Origin: Drosophila miranda
Lineage: Eukaryota; Arthropoda; Insecta; Diptera; Drosophilidae
Assembly (NCBI RefSeq): GCF_003369915.1
Contig: NW_022881603.1
Coordinates: forward strand, 22,689,515 to 22,753,514
Direction: 5' to 3'
DNA length: 64,000 nucleotides
Shown: in pieces, positions 34,800-46,374 of the stretch
Numbering within the stretch: position 1 is the first letter of the stretch
How the letters are laid out: each line of letters begins with the position of its first letter
Program-made: the position numbers and the translations under genes
The notes under the pieces: model-generated
Databases searched by the model: none
What the model was told of the DNA's origin: nothing
Seen by the model: the letters and a program-made list of their open reading frames with translations, nothing else

Positions 34800-35576
34800 T
34801 ACAAGACCCAGTACCAGCTACCTCAAGCTAACAGCATTTTTCTGCCCTTTTTCGAGGAAAGCGTTGTTCTGGAAGGTTTGTCATCTATGGACATATCGTT
34901 TTCTGCGGGTCCAGATAAGGTACCAAGCTGCATCTTAAAACACTGTGCCCAGTCCCTTTGCAAACCCTTGACCTTTCTCTTCAACCTCTCCTTGGAACAG
35001 TCTTGTCTCCCAGTAATTTGGAATGAGTCCTACATCATTCCGCTGCACAAAAAAGGTTCAAGATCAAATATTGAAAACTATCGTGGTATCGCAAAGCTTT
35101 CCGCCATCCCGAAGCTTCTTGAGTTCCTGGTCACCCGGCAACTGCAACATCTTTGTTGCAGCTTGATATCTCCGTCGCAACACGGTTTTTTCAGACATCG
35201 TTCAACATCGACTAACCTTGAGTTTTCTAACCTAATCCACCGTGTTTTCCAAATTGGTTTGCAGACGGATGTAGTTTTTACGGACTTCAGCAAGGCATTC
35301 GATTCTGTGAACCATGCTCTGCTTATTCAAAAGCGCTCTTTATTAGGGTTTCCAACGAATCTTCTTGATTGGATTTTGTCCTATCTCTCTAACCGTACTC
35401 AACGTGTTTTGTTTTCTAACGGGTTGTCAAATACTGTTAATGTTACTTCAGGTGTGCCACAGGGAAGTCATCTGGGCCCGCTTCTGTTTATTTTATTTGT
35501 TAACGACCTTCCTCAAGTTATAAAATACTCAACTACACTAATTTATGCTGATGATGTCAAAATCTGTCTTTCTTTT
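34800..35576 (+). mobile_element. Non-LTR (LINE, jockey-like) reverse transcriptase fragment
   Basis: An open segment of about 240-260 codons matches the middle of a LINE reverse transcriptase: GPDKVPSCILKH, WNESYIIPLHKKGS, NYRGIAKLSAIPKLLE, SPSQHGF, FTDFSKAFDSVNH, SGVPQGSHLGPLLF and YADDV. There is no endonuclease domain and no 3' end. It is interrupted at 35577 by DINE-1 sequence. The catalytic YADD is present but the element is plainly dead. The clade (jockey/BS-like) is uncertain. Confidence 0.85.
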
Positions 35577-36738
35577 TATACCCGATACTCAAAATGAGTA
35601 TTGGGGTATATTAGATTTGTGGTAAAAGTGGATGTGTGTAACGTCCAGAAGGAATCGTTTCCGACCCCATAAAGTATATATATTCTTGATCAGCATCAAT
35701 AGCCGAGTCGATTGAGCCCTGTCTGTCTGTCCGTCTGTCCGTCCGTCCGTCCGTCCGTCCGTCCGTCCGTCCGTCCGTCTGTCCGTCCGTCCGTCCGTCC
35801 GTCCGTCCGTCCGTCCCCTTCAGCGCCTAGTGCTCAAAGACTATAAGAGCCAGAGCAACGATGTTTTGAATCCAGACATCTGTGATATGTCACTGCTACA
35901 AAAATATTTCAAAACTTCGCCCCGCCCACTTCCGCCCCCACAAATGACGAAAATCTGTGGCATCCACATTTTTAAAGATACGATAAAACCAAAAATGCAG
36001 AATCGTAGAGGATGACTATATGTTCTAGAGTGTAAAATCTCAACCAGATCGTATAATTATTATAGCCAGAATCAAGAAAACAATTTCATTCTTTCTCGCT
36101 CTGTCTCTCTCTAACACACAGGTTTCATGGTCGGCTTTGCCAATTGCAAAATATGAGTTCAAGGATCTCAGAACCTATAAGAGCCAGAGCAACCAAATTT
36201 GGTATCCACACTCCTGTGATATCGGACCTTGACCGTTTCGTGTCCAAATTTCGCCAAACCCCCTTCCGCCCCCGCAAAGGACGAAAATCTGGGGCATCCA
36301 CAAATCTCAGAGACTATTAAGGCTAGAGTAACCAAATTTGGTATCCGCACTTCTGTTAGATCTCACTATAAAACGTATATCTCAGAATTTCGCCCCACCC
36401 CCTTCCACCCCCGCAAAAAACGAAAATCTGTTGCATCCACAATATTGCAGATTCGAGAAAACTAAAAACGCAGAATCATAGATAATGACCATATCTATGA
36501 GATTGCTGAATCTGGATCAGATCGGATCATTTTTGTAGCCAAAAGCAAGAAATCAATTTGCAGTGGCCACGCAGCGCCCGACGTCACGCTCAGACTGATT
36601 TTCTGTCTCTCTCGCAGGCACTCTTTGTCGTGTGGTTCAATATTAGCGGCGTCTGCCGCAGGAGAGCCATACTGACTTAGTATCGGGTATAACTGTAGAG
36701 TTGCGGTGTACGCAGCAACTCACAACGTTCCCCCTCGT
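35577..36738 (+). mobile_element. DINE-1/mini-me element
   Basis: It begins TATACCCGATACTCAAAATG with the palindromic partner GAGTATTGGGGTATA, carries a long (GTCC/GTCT)n tract, and then ATTTTCGTC-type degenerate repeats in the opposite orientation to the copies in the ankyrin gene. It ends with the block GTTGCGG...CGTTCCCCCTCG that also borders the intronic copies. No ORF. It inserted into, or broke, the LINE fragment. Confidence 0.8.
35721..35817 (+). repeat. (GTCC)n/(GTCT)n microsatellite in DINE-1
   Basis: Nearly uninterrupted tetranucleotide repeat of about 95 bp, the longest such tract in the window. It is the GTCY proto-microsatellite typical of mini-me/DINE-1 elements, here expanded. 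Confidence 0.9.
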
Positions 36739-36826
36739 TATACCCGATACTCAAAATGAGTATTGGGGTATATTAGATTTGTGGTAAAAGTGGATGTGTG
36801 TAACGTCCAGAAGGAATCGTTTCCGA
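36739..36826 (+). mobile_element. DINE-1 5' fragment at the duplication breakpoint
   Basis: It repeats the first ~88 bp of a DINE-1 element and stops at GTTTCCGA, where the right copy of the segmental duplication begins with AGAAAGGG. The left copy has GACGAAGAAAGGG, so CGA is shared at the join. Confidence 0.75.
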
Positions 36827-36839
36827 AGAAAGGGAAGTA

Positions 36840-37318
36840 GTCGGAATAATTGCGTCCTGTTTGCGCTCCTGTAACTCCTGCCATGAATAAATAACCTTTT
36901 GGTCCCTGTGTGTGGCGTGTGTTACGAGTGAGTATATAAAGCACAAATAAAACATTTTCAATAGCCCATCGATGGGTTCTTCTTGTGGGTGGCGAAGGCA
37001 CTATGCAAATATGTGGAAATACTTTGAATTTCCGTTTGACCGACACTTTCTAGACATTTTTCGTAGCACAAAATATACAGGGAAAATATTTTCAGGGAAT
37101 TTTTGGTTTTCTAAATGCACAAGTTCGAGTCTCTTTATATTTTCCAATGGAATTCTATGTTTTACTGAAGTTTTAAGAAAGCTTAAGCTAAAGAAATGAT
37201 TCATACACAGTACGTTAAAATTCACTTCAGACCTTCTTTGGAATCGTAGCCAACGCAACAGTCAAGGTAATCCTTGAAAAACTCGAGTGCAAATCTCTCC
37301 TCTAGTGAAATTATTTCC
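36840..37318 (-). pseudogene. Ankyrin-gene exon 6 tail and intron (duplicated fragment)
   Basis: This matches the broken edge of copy 3. It contains the last part of exon 6 (ERFALEFFKDYLDCCVGYDSKE, minus strand, about 37238-37316) and the following intron. It has no other exons and cannot be functional. Confidence 0.75.
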
Positions 37319-37567
37319 CAGAACACCACCTAGTTCCTTTGAGTCTACCTTTGACCAAACAAGCACACATATCTGATATGTCAAGGTCTCCTCAGTCTAT
37401 TCCTGGTGTGTTGCACGTACTCCTACACCTGAGTAACATTCCTTGAACGCTTTGTGTTTCGTTTTTGTGTGACATGTAAATTAGTTGAATGGAATGAATC
37501 ATTAGAAGGGCTCCCTAGCACACACTGATGAGGTTGAGTGGCAATAAAAACTGCTCGAAAGTGCCAC
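37319..37567. other. Host sequence before the right BEL copy
   Basis: Duplicate of 20889-21138. Non-coding. It ends in GCCAC, which is repeated directly after the BEL 3' LTR (46375-46379). Confidence 0.7.
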
Positions 37568-38097
37568 TGTTCAGTTGCAGAAATATGCTTAAGTAATAGT
37601 TTATAATACCCGTCGGCATATCACAGTGGCACCGTGACACAGTGTTCTATTTAACATGTAATATAATACCTCACGACAACACACTGGCCACTGCAGTGAG
37701 TTCTGCTGACAATGCACTCTCTCCGCAGAGGGCAAAGACAGCGGGGCAGTTGCTGACCATCAAAATATCGCAATTGCCCACCAGACACTAAAATTATCCA
37801 TAATACACAAAACATATATTTTACAGACTCAGCACTTTTGTACCTTTTATTACCTATAAATAAGAATCAGTTTTATCAATAAAATCAGTATCAGAAACAG
37901 TACCATAACTGCCTGTCACTCATCTTCCATCGCAATCAGCAGAGGCTGTCGCCGTGTCTTCAGACCCTCCCTTGCGCACCGTAGGATACCCACTCCGCAG
38001 TCCAACTGGTTCAAGTTCTAGTTGCGACGACCAAACTGTAGACGGTTTATGTACCGTATGCAACCCAGCTTCCTACACACACACACACACATTAACA
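37568..38097 (+). repeat. BEL 5' LTR, right copy
   Basis: TG...CA ends, followed by the TGGTGACCCCGACC primer-site-like sequence. Preceded by GCCAC. Confidence 0.9.
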
Positions 38098-38510
38098 TTG
38101 GTGACCCCGACCTTGGTCATCCTTTCAAACTGTCAGACAAGCTACAGTGAAAGGATTCGATCTGGACATCAGATTGAAGCAGTCAACAGGACATCTTCAA
38201 TAAAAATTTGGCATCAGGCCATACACTTACGGTAGCATCTCCTACCAATAAGTATCACTTTGGCAAATCTGACATATTCAGGTTATCAGCCAACAGAAAA
38301 ACAGCTATAGAATTCGATTACCACCAAGGTAATCAATTTTTGTTGTTCCGTGCGTTCCATAGATTGGAAACAGCACAAATCCCTCCATCCAACACATCAC
38401 CTGTACTATTACCTTTCTGACCGACAACGGTTGCGATTCGGAGCGTATCCAGCTGCAAAGCAAATAAAACACTCCCAACGGGTCAGAAGTAATAAGTACA
38501 AACAGATAGA

Positions 38511-41500
38511 ATGGATACACATATGGAGGCAGAAGCTGCCGCTACAATGGCAATGGATGTGCAGCAAGAGATTGGTGAGGAAATATCGAGGTGCATTCGG
38601 AACTTTAAAAAAGATTCCCAAGAACGACAGCAAACGGCCTCTTATTTTCAAGCCAAAATATCAGCACTCGAAAATGCGTGGAATCGCTTCAACAAAAACG
38701 ACTCCAAACTTCGCGATACAGACAAAACGGATGAATACGTAAAATTCCGTGAAGACTTACGTACAACATGTAAGCAATACATTACGATTTTTACCGAATG
38801 CATGGATAAGCTATCACAGACGTCTAGTGCTCGTGGGGAACGTCAAATCGTCCCTAAAGAAAAGCATGAGAAACCTTCAGTAGGTCCCAAAGAAAGCGAT
38901 CTAATCCAGCAGTCCTCGAAGGATTACAGCAAACTGCTTTCCCTATGTCGCCGACAAAAGGCCATAGTAGAGTCCGTTAAACGCAATCTGAAACAACTTT
39001 CAGAGGCGGAAGAACGCACATCAAGTGATTTGATAAAATCACTATGGACTCAAGCGCAGGAAGTCCACTTCACAATTCATGAGGAATACGAGGACCCAGT
39101 GGAAGGAGGATATGACATGGAAATCAGCCACACCAAACACGGATAACGTGCAGCTTCCACGCATCAGCATCCCAAAGTTTGATGGGGATCTATTAAAATG
39201 GACCCAGTTCTTCGATCTGTTCTCATGCATGGTGCATGAGACCAACATGCCTACGGTGAAAAAGATGTGGTATCTTAAAACCACCGTTACCGGCGAGGCA
39301 GAAAAACTGATTCGACATATCGATCTAAAGGAAGAAAACTATGAAGCCGCTTGGGAAATACTAGTTGACGCATACAACAATCCCAGAGATGTTTCGAATA
39401 CGGTACTGAACCGCTTCCTCAATCACCAAACAATTAATGACGATCCCATGTCATTAAAAGAGTTGTATATAACAACCATAGAATCCCTTGCATCACTAAA
39501 GGGATTGGGCATCAATATATCTACATGGGATCCGATATTGATTGCCATTATCAGAAACAAACTGGATGTAACAAATAAGGCCTTGTATGAGCAATCATTG
39601 GGAAGCTCAAAGGACATCCAGGCGCTGGATACGATGCTTCAGTTCTTGGAGCAAAGAATTCGGGTTCTAGGAACCAGTAAGAAGCCACCAGCATCAAGGA
39701 GAGAGCCAAAAGGCACGACATGTGCATCAGCAAACACAGGGAGAGCGCGAGCACCCTTATGCACATTCTGCAAGAAAGCAAGCCATTGGCTCTACGGATG
39801 CGAAGAATTTCGCTCCAAATCTCCATCAGAACGACTAAATTGGGTACAAAAACAAAAAATGTGCGTTAATTGTTTTAGAACAAATCACAAAACAAACGCA
39901 TGCCCTGGTCGAAACTGCTTCAAGTATGACAAGAAGCACAACACGATGCTACATTTGGAAACAGCATCAGGAGCAGCTACAGAATCAAGAGGCCCGACGG
40001 TTGGTGCAGCAAGTAACAATAGTTACAATCTTCTGGCCACAGCAAAGGTGGCAGTAGAAGCCAACAACGGGCAGGTTGCTAATTTCAGAGCACTGCTAGA
40101 TTCAGGATCACAGATAAACTTGATCTCTGAACGAATGGCATCAATGTTGTCACTCAAACTAAAAGACACAACATTACGGATCGAAGGAATTGGAGGTCAA
40201 TCAAAGACCAGCAGAGCACGAGTAAATGTGCTCATGAAATCCCTTCACAATGGTTTTACGCAAAGAATTGAAGCTTTCGTATTACCACAGATAATAGCTG
40301 ATCAACCAGCTCAGGCACTCGATTCAGAGAGCTTAAACGTACCAAGCAAGATCTCACTGGCAGATCCAAACTTCCATAAGCCAGGCAAAATCGACATGCT
40401 AATCGGAGCCGAGCATTACTACTCGCTGCTGCTACCAGATCAACAGCAGCTAAGGACAGGAGGCCCGTTGCTACAAAACACGAAACTGGGATGGATTGTG
40501 GCAGGAAAAGGCAAATCTGCCCACAATTCCTCACCCATTTGTGCAACGGGAGTAAACGAGCTCATGGAAAGATTCTGGACTCTGGACAATCTAGAGACGG
40601 AAGACAAACCACGCACTCCAGTGGAAGCACGGTGCGAAGCTCATTTTATAGAAAATCTTCAGACAGCTTCAGACGGCCGTTTTATTGTAAAGCTCCCATT
40701 TTCCGAACACCCTTCAGCCCTGGGGGAGTCGTTGGAAACCGCAACAAAAAGATTCCTAGCGTTGGAGCGGCGAAGCTCACCAGAAACTTGGAAGAGTTAT
40801 GTGGACTTCATGGAAGAGTATGAAGGACTAGGACATATGAAGATGGTGCCAGCATCAAAAGTTCTTAAAAGGCACTACTTCATTCCACATCATTGTGTAC
40901 TCAAACCTGAAAGCACCACTACAAAGCTTCGGGTAGTATTCGATGCCTCATGCAAATCAACAAGCGGGAAATCTTTGAACGACATCCTGCAGGCTGGACC
41001 CACCGTTCAGAGCGAACTTATGTCCATTCTGCTACGATTTCGAATTCATAAGTACGTATTCACAGCGGACATAGAAAAGATGTACCGGCAAGTGTGGATG
41101 AACCCGGAGGATCAATTCCATCAAATGATAGTCTGGAGAAACAATCCATCCGAAGTGATCAGGTACTATCGCCTGAAAACAGTAACATATGGGACAACAG
41201 CTGCTCCGTTCCTAGCAACGAAATGTCTGGATCATTTGGCAATACAATACAAAGACAGACTACCAGTAGGATCAACAACATTAAAAACCGATTTCTATGT
41301 TGACGACTGTCTAACTGGAGCAAACACGATTCCAGAGGCAATTCATGTTCGACAAGAAATAAATAAGATATTGCTACCGTCCGGATTCAAATTGCGCAAG
41401 TGGTGCTCCAACAATGAGCAACTTCTCCAAGGAATCCCCAAAGAGGATATTGTAACCGATGTAAAACTAGGAGAGACACTAGAGCACTACAGCGTGAAAA

Positions 41501-43672
41501 CTCTGGGTCTCATCAAATCTTCATGCAACAACTTTGGGAGCTCAAACTGGATTGGGATGACGAATTACCATTACAACACCAAACCGAATGGAAAGAATAC
41601 CAGGACGACTTACAAACATTAAACAAAATGCAAGTTCCCCGGCATATCTACGATGGTAAAATTCCAGTTACCCAAGAACTCAATACGTTTGTAGATGCAT
41701 CAGAACGAGCATATGGCGCAGCTGTATATGTACGCGCTACATACAAAAACAACCAAGTGTCAGTAAGACTGCTCTGTTCGAAATCACGTGTGGCGCCGAC
41801 AGCCAAACAATCGCTACCACGGTTAGAACTTTGTGCTGCAGTCCTCGGTGCCGAGCTCACAAACCGAGTCCGACAGGATCTGCACATGGACATTAACACG
41901 GTTTCAGGATGGTTTTGGAGTGATTCCACCGTTGTGTTATCCTGGATAAACGCATCGTCATCAACATACCATACCTTTGTGGCAAATCGAATAGCCAAAA
42001 TCCAGGCATTAACAAACCAGTCACAATGGCGTCACGTGTCATCGGCCAACAACGCAGCCGATGTCCTGTCGAGAGGAATCGCAGCAAGCAGACTGGCAGA
42101 TCACAATCTGTGGTTATATGGACCATTATTCCTGCACGGATCTCGAGACAACTGGACGAAGGCACCCAACATAGAACCCAGCAATCTTGAGAGAAAAGCT
42201 AAACATGTAAGCTTGCCAATCACACCTAGCGCACTTGGGGATGAATTATATACTAGCAGACATAGCAACTCGTTTCACAAACTGCAACGCATTGTGGCAT
42301 ATATGTTACGCTTCTGCTACAAAACCAACAGAGCGAACACCACGACGCTCTGCGCAGAAGAACTGACTCACGCCCGCACTATAATCCTGCGAACCATACA
42401 ACAAGTCGAGCTTACAGCAGAGTTAAAACAGTTCCAACGCTATAAGACTGTGGATAGAAAGAGCTCGATCATATCGTTATCTCCCTTCCTAGGAGACGAT
42501 GAGCTCATCCGAGTTGGTGGTAGACTTGAAGAAGCTCTACTTCCATACAACGCAAAACACCCAGTTTTGCTGCCTTACAATGACCCAATCGTCAAAATGA
42601 TTTTGCGGGAGCTACATGAGGAGAACATGCATTGTGGTGCTCAAGCATTAAGGGCAATCGCAAGACAACAATATTGGATTATCAATGACAAGACAATGGC
42701 TAGAAGCATCATCCACAGCTGTGTTAGATGCACCAAGGCTAGACCAAAGCTGATGCACCAGATCATGGGCAATCTCCCAGCACAACGAGTCACACAAGCA
42801 CGACCGTTTCTTAATGCAGGCGTCGACTACTGTGGACCAATCTCGATCCACCATAAGATCCGAGGCAAAAGACCAGATAAGGCATACATCGCCGTGTTCT
42901 GCTGCTTTTCACAAAGGCAGTACACCTGGAGCTGGTAAGCGACCTGACCACAGATGCATTCTTGGCCACCCTGCGTCGATTCTTAAGCAGACGTGGGAAG
43001 TGGCAAACTATTCATTGCGACAATGCAACGAACTTTGTGGGTGCAAACAACCAGCTTAAAGAATTAGAAGACTCAATATTCAGCTCAAAGGCAAGTGCTC
43101 ATTGCGAATCATTGCGACATAAAACAAGTGGATTTTAAATTCATTCCTCCCAGGGCTCCATCGTTTGTCGGCCTCTGGGAAGCGGCGGTAAAATCAGCAA
43201 AAAAGCTGTTGGTAACAACCACCAACACAGCCTCATTGACATTTGAAGAACTAAACACAGTGATAATCGAAATTGAAGCAATTCTCAATTCTCGACCCAT
43301 GTCCAATGTCAAATGATCCCACTGATACAACAGCGCTCACCGCAGGACACTTCTTGATTGGTGAACCATTGACAACGCCTCCTGACGTCAATACTGATCA
43401 TCAAGGAAGAACATTGGTCAAGCGCTGGGAATTGGTATCACGCCTAAAGCATTCATTCTGGAAACAATGGTCTACAGAATACCTCCAAGAATTGCAAGCT
43501 CGGCATAAATGGAAGACCGCTTCACCAAACGTACCTGAAGGATTATTAGTTTTGGTTAAGGAAGACAACCTTCCTGTAATGAAGTGGCCAATGGGTCGCA
43601 TCATTAAGACATATCCTGGACAGGACAACCACGTACGAGTGGTTGACGTTAAGACAGCATCTGGCGTATACA
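38511..43672 (+). pseudogene. BEL gag-pol, right copy, same lesions as left copy
   Basis: Open segments at 38511-39146, 39079-41622, 41523-42938, 43095-43316 and 43273-43677 carry the same gag, protease, RT, RNase H and integrase motifs as 22082-27243. They have the same frame breaks, near 39119, 41514, 42919, 43110 and 43309. One Lys-to-Glu difference is visible near residue 304 of the long segment. Shared lesions show that both copies descend from one dead insertion. Confidence 0.85.
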
Positions 43673-43973
43673 TGTAGGAAACGAAGGAAAGAGAGAGACA
43701 CGAAGCGGTCGTGTTTTCGTCGTGTCGTCGGGATAGAGCAGTAATCGGCTCTGAGAGAGCCGATAGCAAGAGAGAGAGATCAGTCAGTTGTCAGTTCAGC
43801 CACGCATCAGACGTACACGCATATAATTAGTCACAAACATACTTGTAAAACTTGGCGCTGTTATAATTTTAAGTACAACATACTTATCAAATAAATATAA
43901 TTTATAATTTTAAGTACAACATACTTATCAAATAAATGTTACTCGTTGCCATCAAGCAACTTAAACTACTACA
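43673..43973 (+). repeat. Gypsy solo LTR nested in BEL
   Basis: 301 bp with TACA on both sides (43669-43672 and 43974-43977), at exactly the BEL position where the left copy has the complete gypsy element. It is longer than the paired LTRs because a block of about 41 bp (TATAATTTTAAGTACAACAT...) is tandemly duplicated. At sites where the two paired LTRs differ it carries the state that looks ancestral. Confidence 0.9.
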
Positions 43974-43997
43974 TACAAGCGCCCGATCACTCGTCTA

Positions 43998-45811
43998 GCG
44001 CCGCTCTTTCCAGAAGATGTGGCAATCAAACGTTCCCACAACGTGATCAGTGACACCACGGAGATTGATGAGCCACCCACACAGCGAACAACAAAATTGT
44101 CACCTACATTAATATCAACATTAGTGGTGCTGTTGCTCATGCTTCCATTAGCATTGTCACAGTCAATAAATGTGACACAATTCGCAAACAAGCCTGGAAT
44201 ATTCTATGAGAAACTTGGAACATCAAGAATAGCAACGTCTGAGTGGACCATGATCGTATACTATGACTTGGACCCATATTGGAAGGATATGCAACTAATG
44301 TCTGCTGGAATTTCAGAGTTACGATACATGTGACCTGAACTAAAAAATGTTCCGGCATGTAACTCCATAGTTCAACACTTTCAACATGTGTATAACGAGC
44401 TACAATCAGGAAGCAGGAGTTTTAATGAAATACTCTCGAAAACGCAGATCGCCGCTGGACATCATAGGAAATGTAGCAAGCAGTCTTTTTGGTGCTCTCG
44501 ACGCAAAATACGCAGAAGAGATGACTCAAGTAATTGAGAAAGTGAAAACCAATGAAGACTTTCTACTACATCTGCTCCAAAACCAAACATCAATTGTCGA
44601 CGCGACAATAAACGTAGTCAGAAAAGACAAAGTAACAACTGATAATCGCCTAAAAATTTTGGAACAGCATATGGCTACTATCAACCGAGAAAGAGAGTCA
44701 TATCACAGCGATCATCTGACTCAAGCGTACTTAGGACTAATAGCACAATTAACCCTGCTCACAACAACTCTCCAACGAATGCAGTCCGACATATCTGATG
44801 TCCTAATCGGTATTCATCATCGGAGAATAAGCCCCACGCTGATGTATCCCGAGCAACTAATAGACCAACTAGACCAGATACGGGATCATTTGCCACAAGA
44901 TCAAATGCTGCCGGTCACAACGAAGGAGGTGATTCAACTATACAGAATCATGCGAGCCGAAGGAACCCCGACTGCAAAACACGTCATCTTCAAGCTGACG
45001 CTACCGCTGGTCTCAACAGCTCAGCTCGAAGTCTTCAGCATCATCCCAATTCCGTTTTGGGACTCAACAAGCTGGAGTCTATTTGACCTCAGAACCACCA
45101 TAGAACATCCACCGAGACCAGTTCATGGGCACTACCCAAGAGGAATTCCGACGTTGTCTTAAAGTACACAGCGAGGAGTTCATCTGCTTTGACCATCAGA
45201 CGATCTTCAATGTGGACAATCGCTGTGAGTTTCAACTGTTTAACAATAAAACAGAAACACTGTGTCAGGTAACACACACAAGGGCTGACACGGTGTGGCT
45301 AAAAACTCAGCATCCAAATAAATGGATCTTCGCAACGTGTTCTACAACTAAACTTCAAGCAGTTTGCAACGGAGTTCCATCAACCATCACACTGGAAGGA
45401 ACTAGTCTACTCTCCATGTCCCCTGGTTGCACGGCTCGCAATACTGAAGTAAGCATCAGCACCTTCAGCACCACAATCAGCGAAGTAAAATCGACTTACA
45501 CTCGGTTTGGTGACGTGAGCCCACCGGAGACATCACCCTCGCCACCAATGTGGCAACTGAAGAACCAGACATCAGACTTTCTTCAAGAACTTGATGATCT
45601 ACGCCAGCAACTATCAGCCATCAATCATCACGAGCTGCCACACCATCTCACCACCGTGCAGCACCATCAACTCGCTGCTTATGCAGCCCTAGCAATATCA
45701 ATTCTATTGATCATTGCCTTCATTTTCCGGAAGAAGTATCAACTATGGAAACCAAGGCCATCAAATCCCGATCCAGCCATGTCATCACCCCCCGGTTTGC
45801 CGTCGACTTGA
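43998..45811 (+). pseudogene. Env-like glycoprotein region of the BEL element, broken
   Basis: Open segments at 44019-44333, 44386-45162 and 45125-45811 lie in different frames. The first has a hydrophobic stretch (TLVVLLLMLPLALS) like a signal anchor. The second starts with a furin-type site RKRR followed by SPLDIIGNVASSLFGALD, similar in character to the cleavage and fusion-peptide region of insect errantivirus Env. The third ends with a membrane segment (LAAYAALAISILLIIAFIF) and a short basic tail. In between are coiled-coil-like stretches and N-glycosylation sites. The segments are separated by a stop and frame changes, so no intact glycoprotein can be made. The left copy lacks this region. 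Confidence 0.7.
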
Positions 45812-45846
45812 ACGATGGTTGAACACAGTTTCAACGGCCGGGAGAA

Positions 45847-46374
45847 TGTTCAGTTGCAGAAATATGCTTAAGTAATAGTTTATAATACCCGTCGGCATAA
45901 CACAGTGGCACCGTGACACAGTGTTCTATTTAACATGTAATATAATACCTCACGACAACACACTGGCCACTGCAGTGAGTTCTGCTGACAATGCACTCTC
46001 TCCGCAGAGGGCAAAGACAGCGGGGCAGTTGCTGACCATCAAAATATCGCAATTGCCCACCAGACACTAAAATTATCCATAATACACAAAACATATATTT
46101 TACAGACTCAGCACTTTTGTACCTTTTATTACCTATAAATAAGAATTAGTTTTATCAATAAAATCAGTATCAGAAACAGTACCATAACTGCCTGTCACTC
46201 ATCTTCCATCGCAATCAGCAGAGGCTGTCGCCGTGTCTTCAGACCCTCCCTTGCGCACCGTAGGATACCCACTCCGCAGTCCAACTGGTTCAAGTTCTAG
46301 TTGCGACGACCAAACTGTAGACGGTTTATGTACCGTATGCAACCCAGCTTCCTACACACACACACACATTAACA
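45847..46374 (+). repeat. BEL 3' LTR
   Basis: 528 bp, about the same as the 5' LTRs except for a shorter CA tract and a few substitutions. Followed by the GCCAC target duplication. Confidence 0.92.

Larger units (their letters stand above)
36826..43973. repeat. Segmental duplication, right copy
   Basis: Direct copy of 20406-27501. It keeps 10 bp of exon 6 sequence (near 37247) that the left copy has lost, so it is nearer the ancestral form there. It ends in a gypsy solo LTR at the same BEL position where the left copy holds the full gypsy element. Confidence 0.9.
37568..46374 (+). mobile_element. BEL/Pao retrotransposon, right copy, with both LTRs and env-like region
   Basis: The 5' LTR is 37568-38097 (530 bp) and the 3' LTR 45847-46374 (528 bp). 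They are nearly identical, and GCCAC target duplications flank them. The internal order is gag-pol (broken), a gypsy solo LTR at 43673-43973, an env-like region, and the 3' LTR. LTR similarity suggests a fairly young insertion, while the coding part is badly broken, so it was probably mobilised in trans or decayed quickly. The env-like region makes it one of the BEL elements with a retrovirus-like layout. Confidence 0.92.

Noticed and set aside
35721..35817. Regular repeat considered as a CRISPR-like or satellite array
   Set aside because: It is a simple GTCC/GTCT microsatellite inside a DINE-1 element in a eukaryote, with no spacers.
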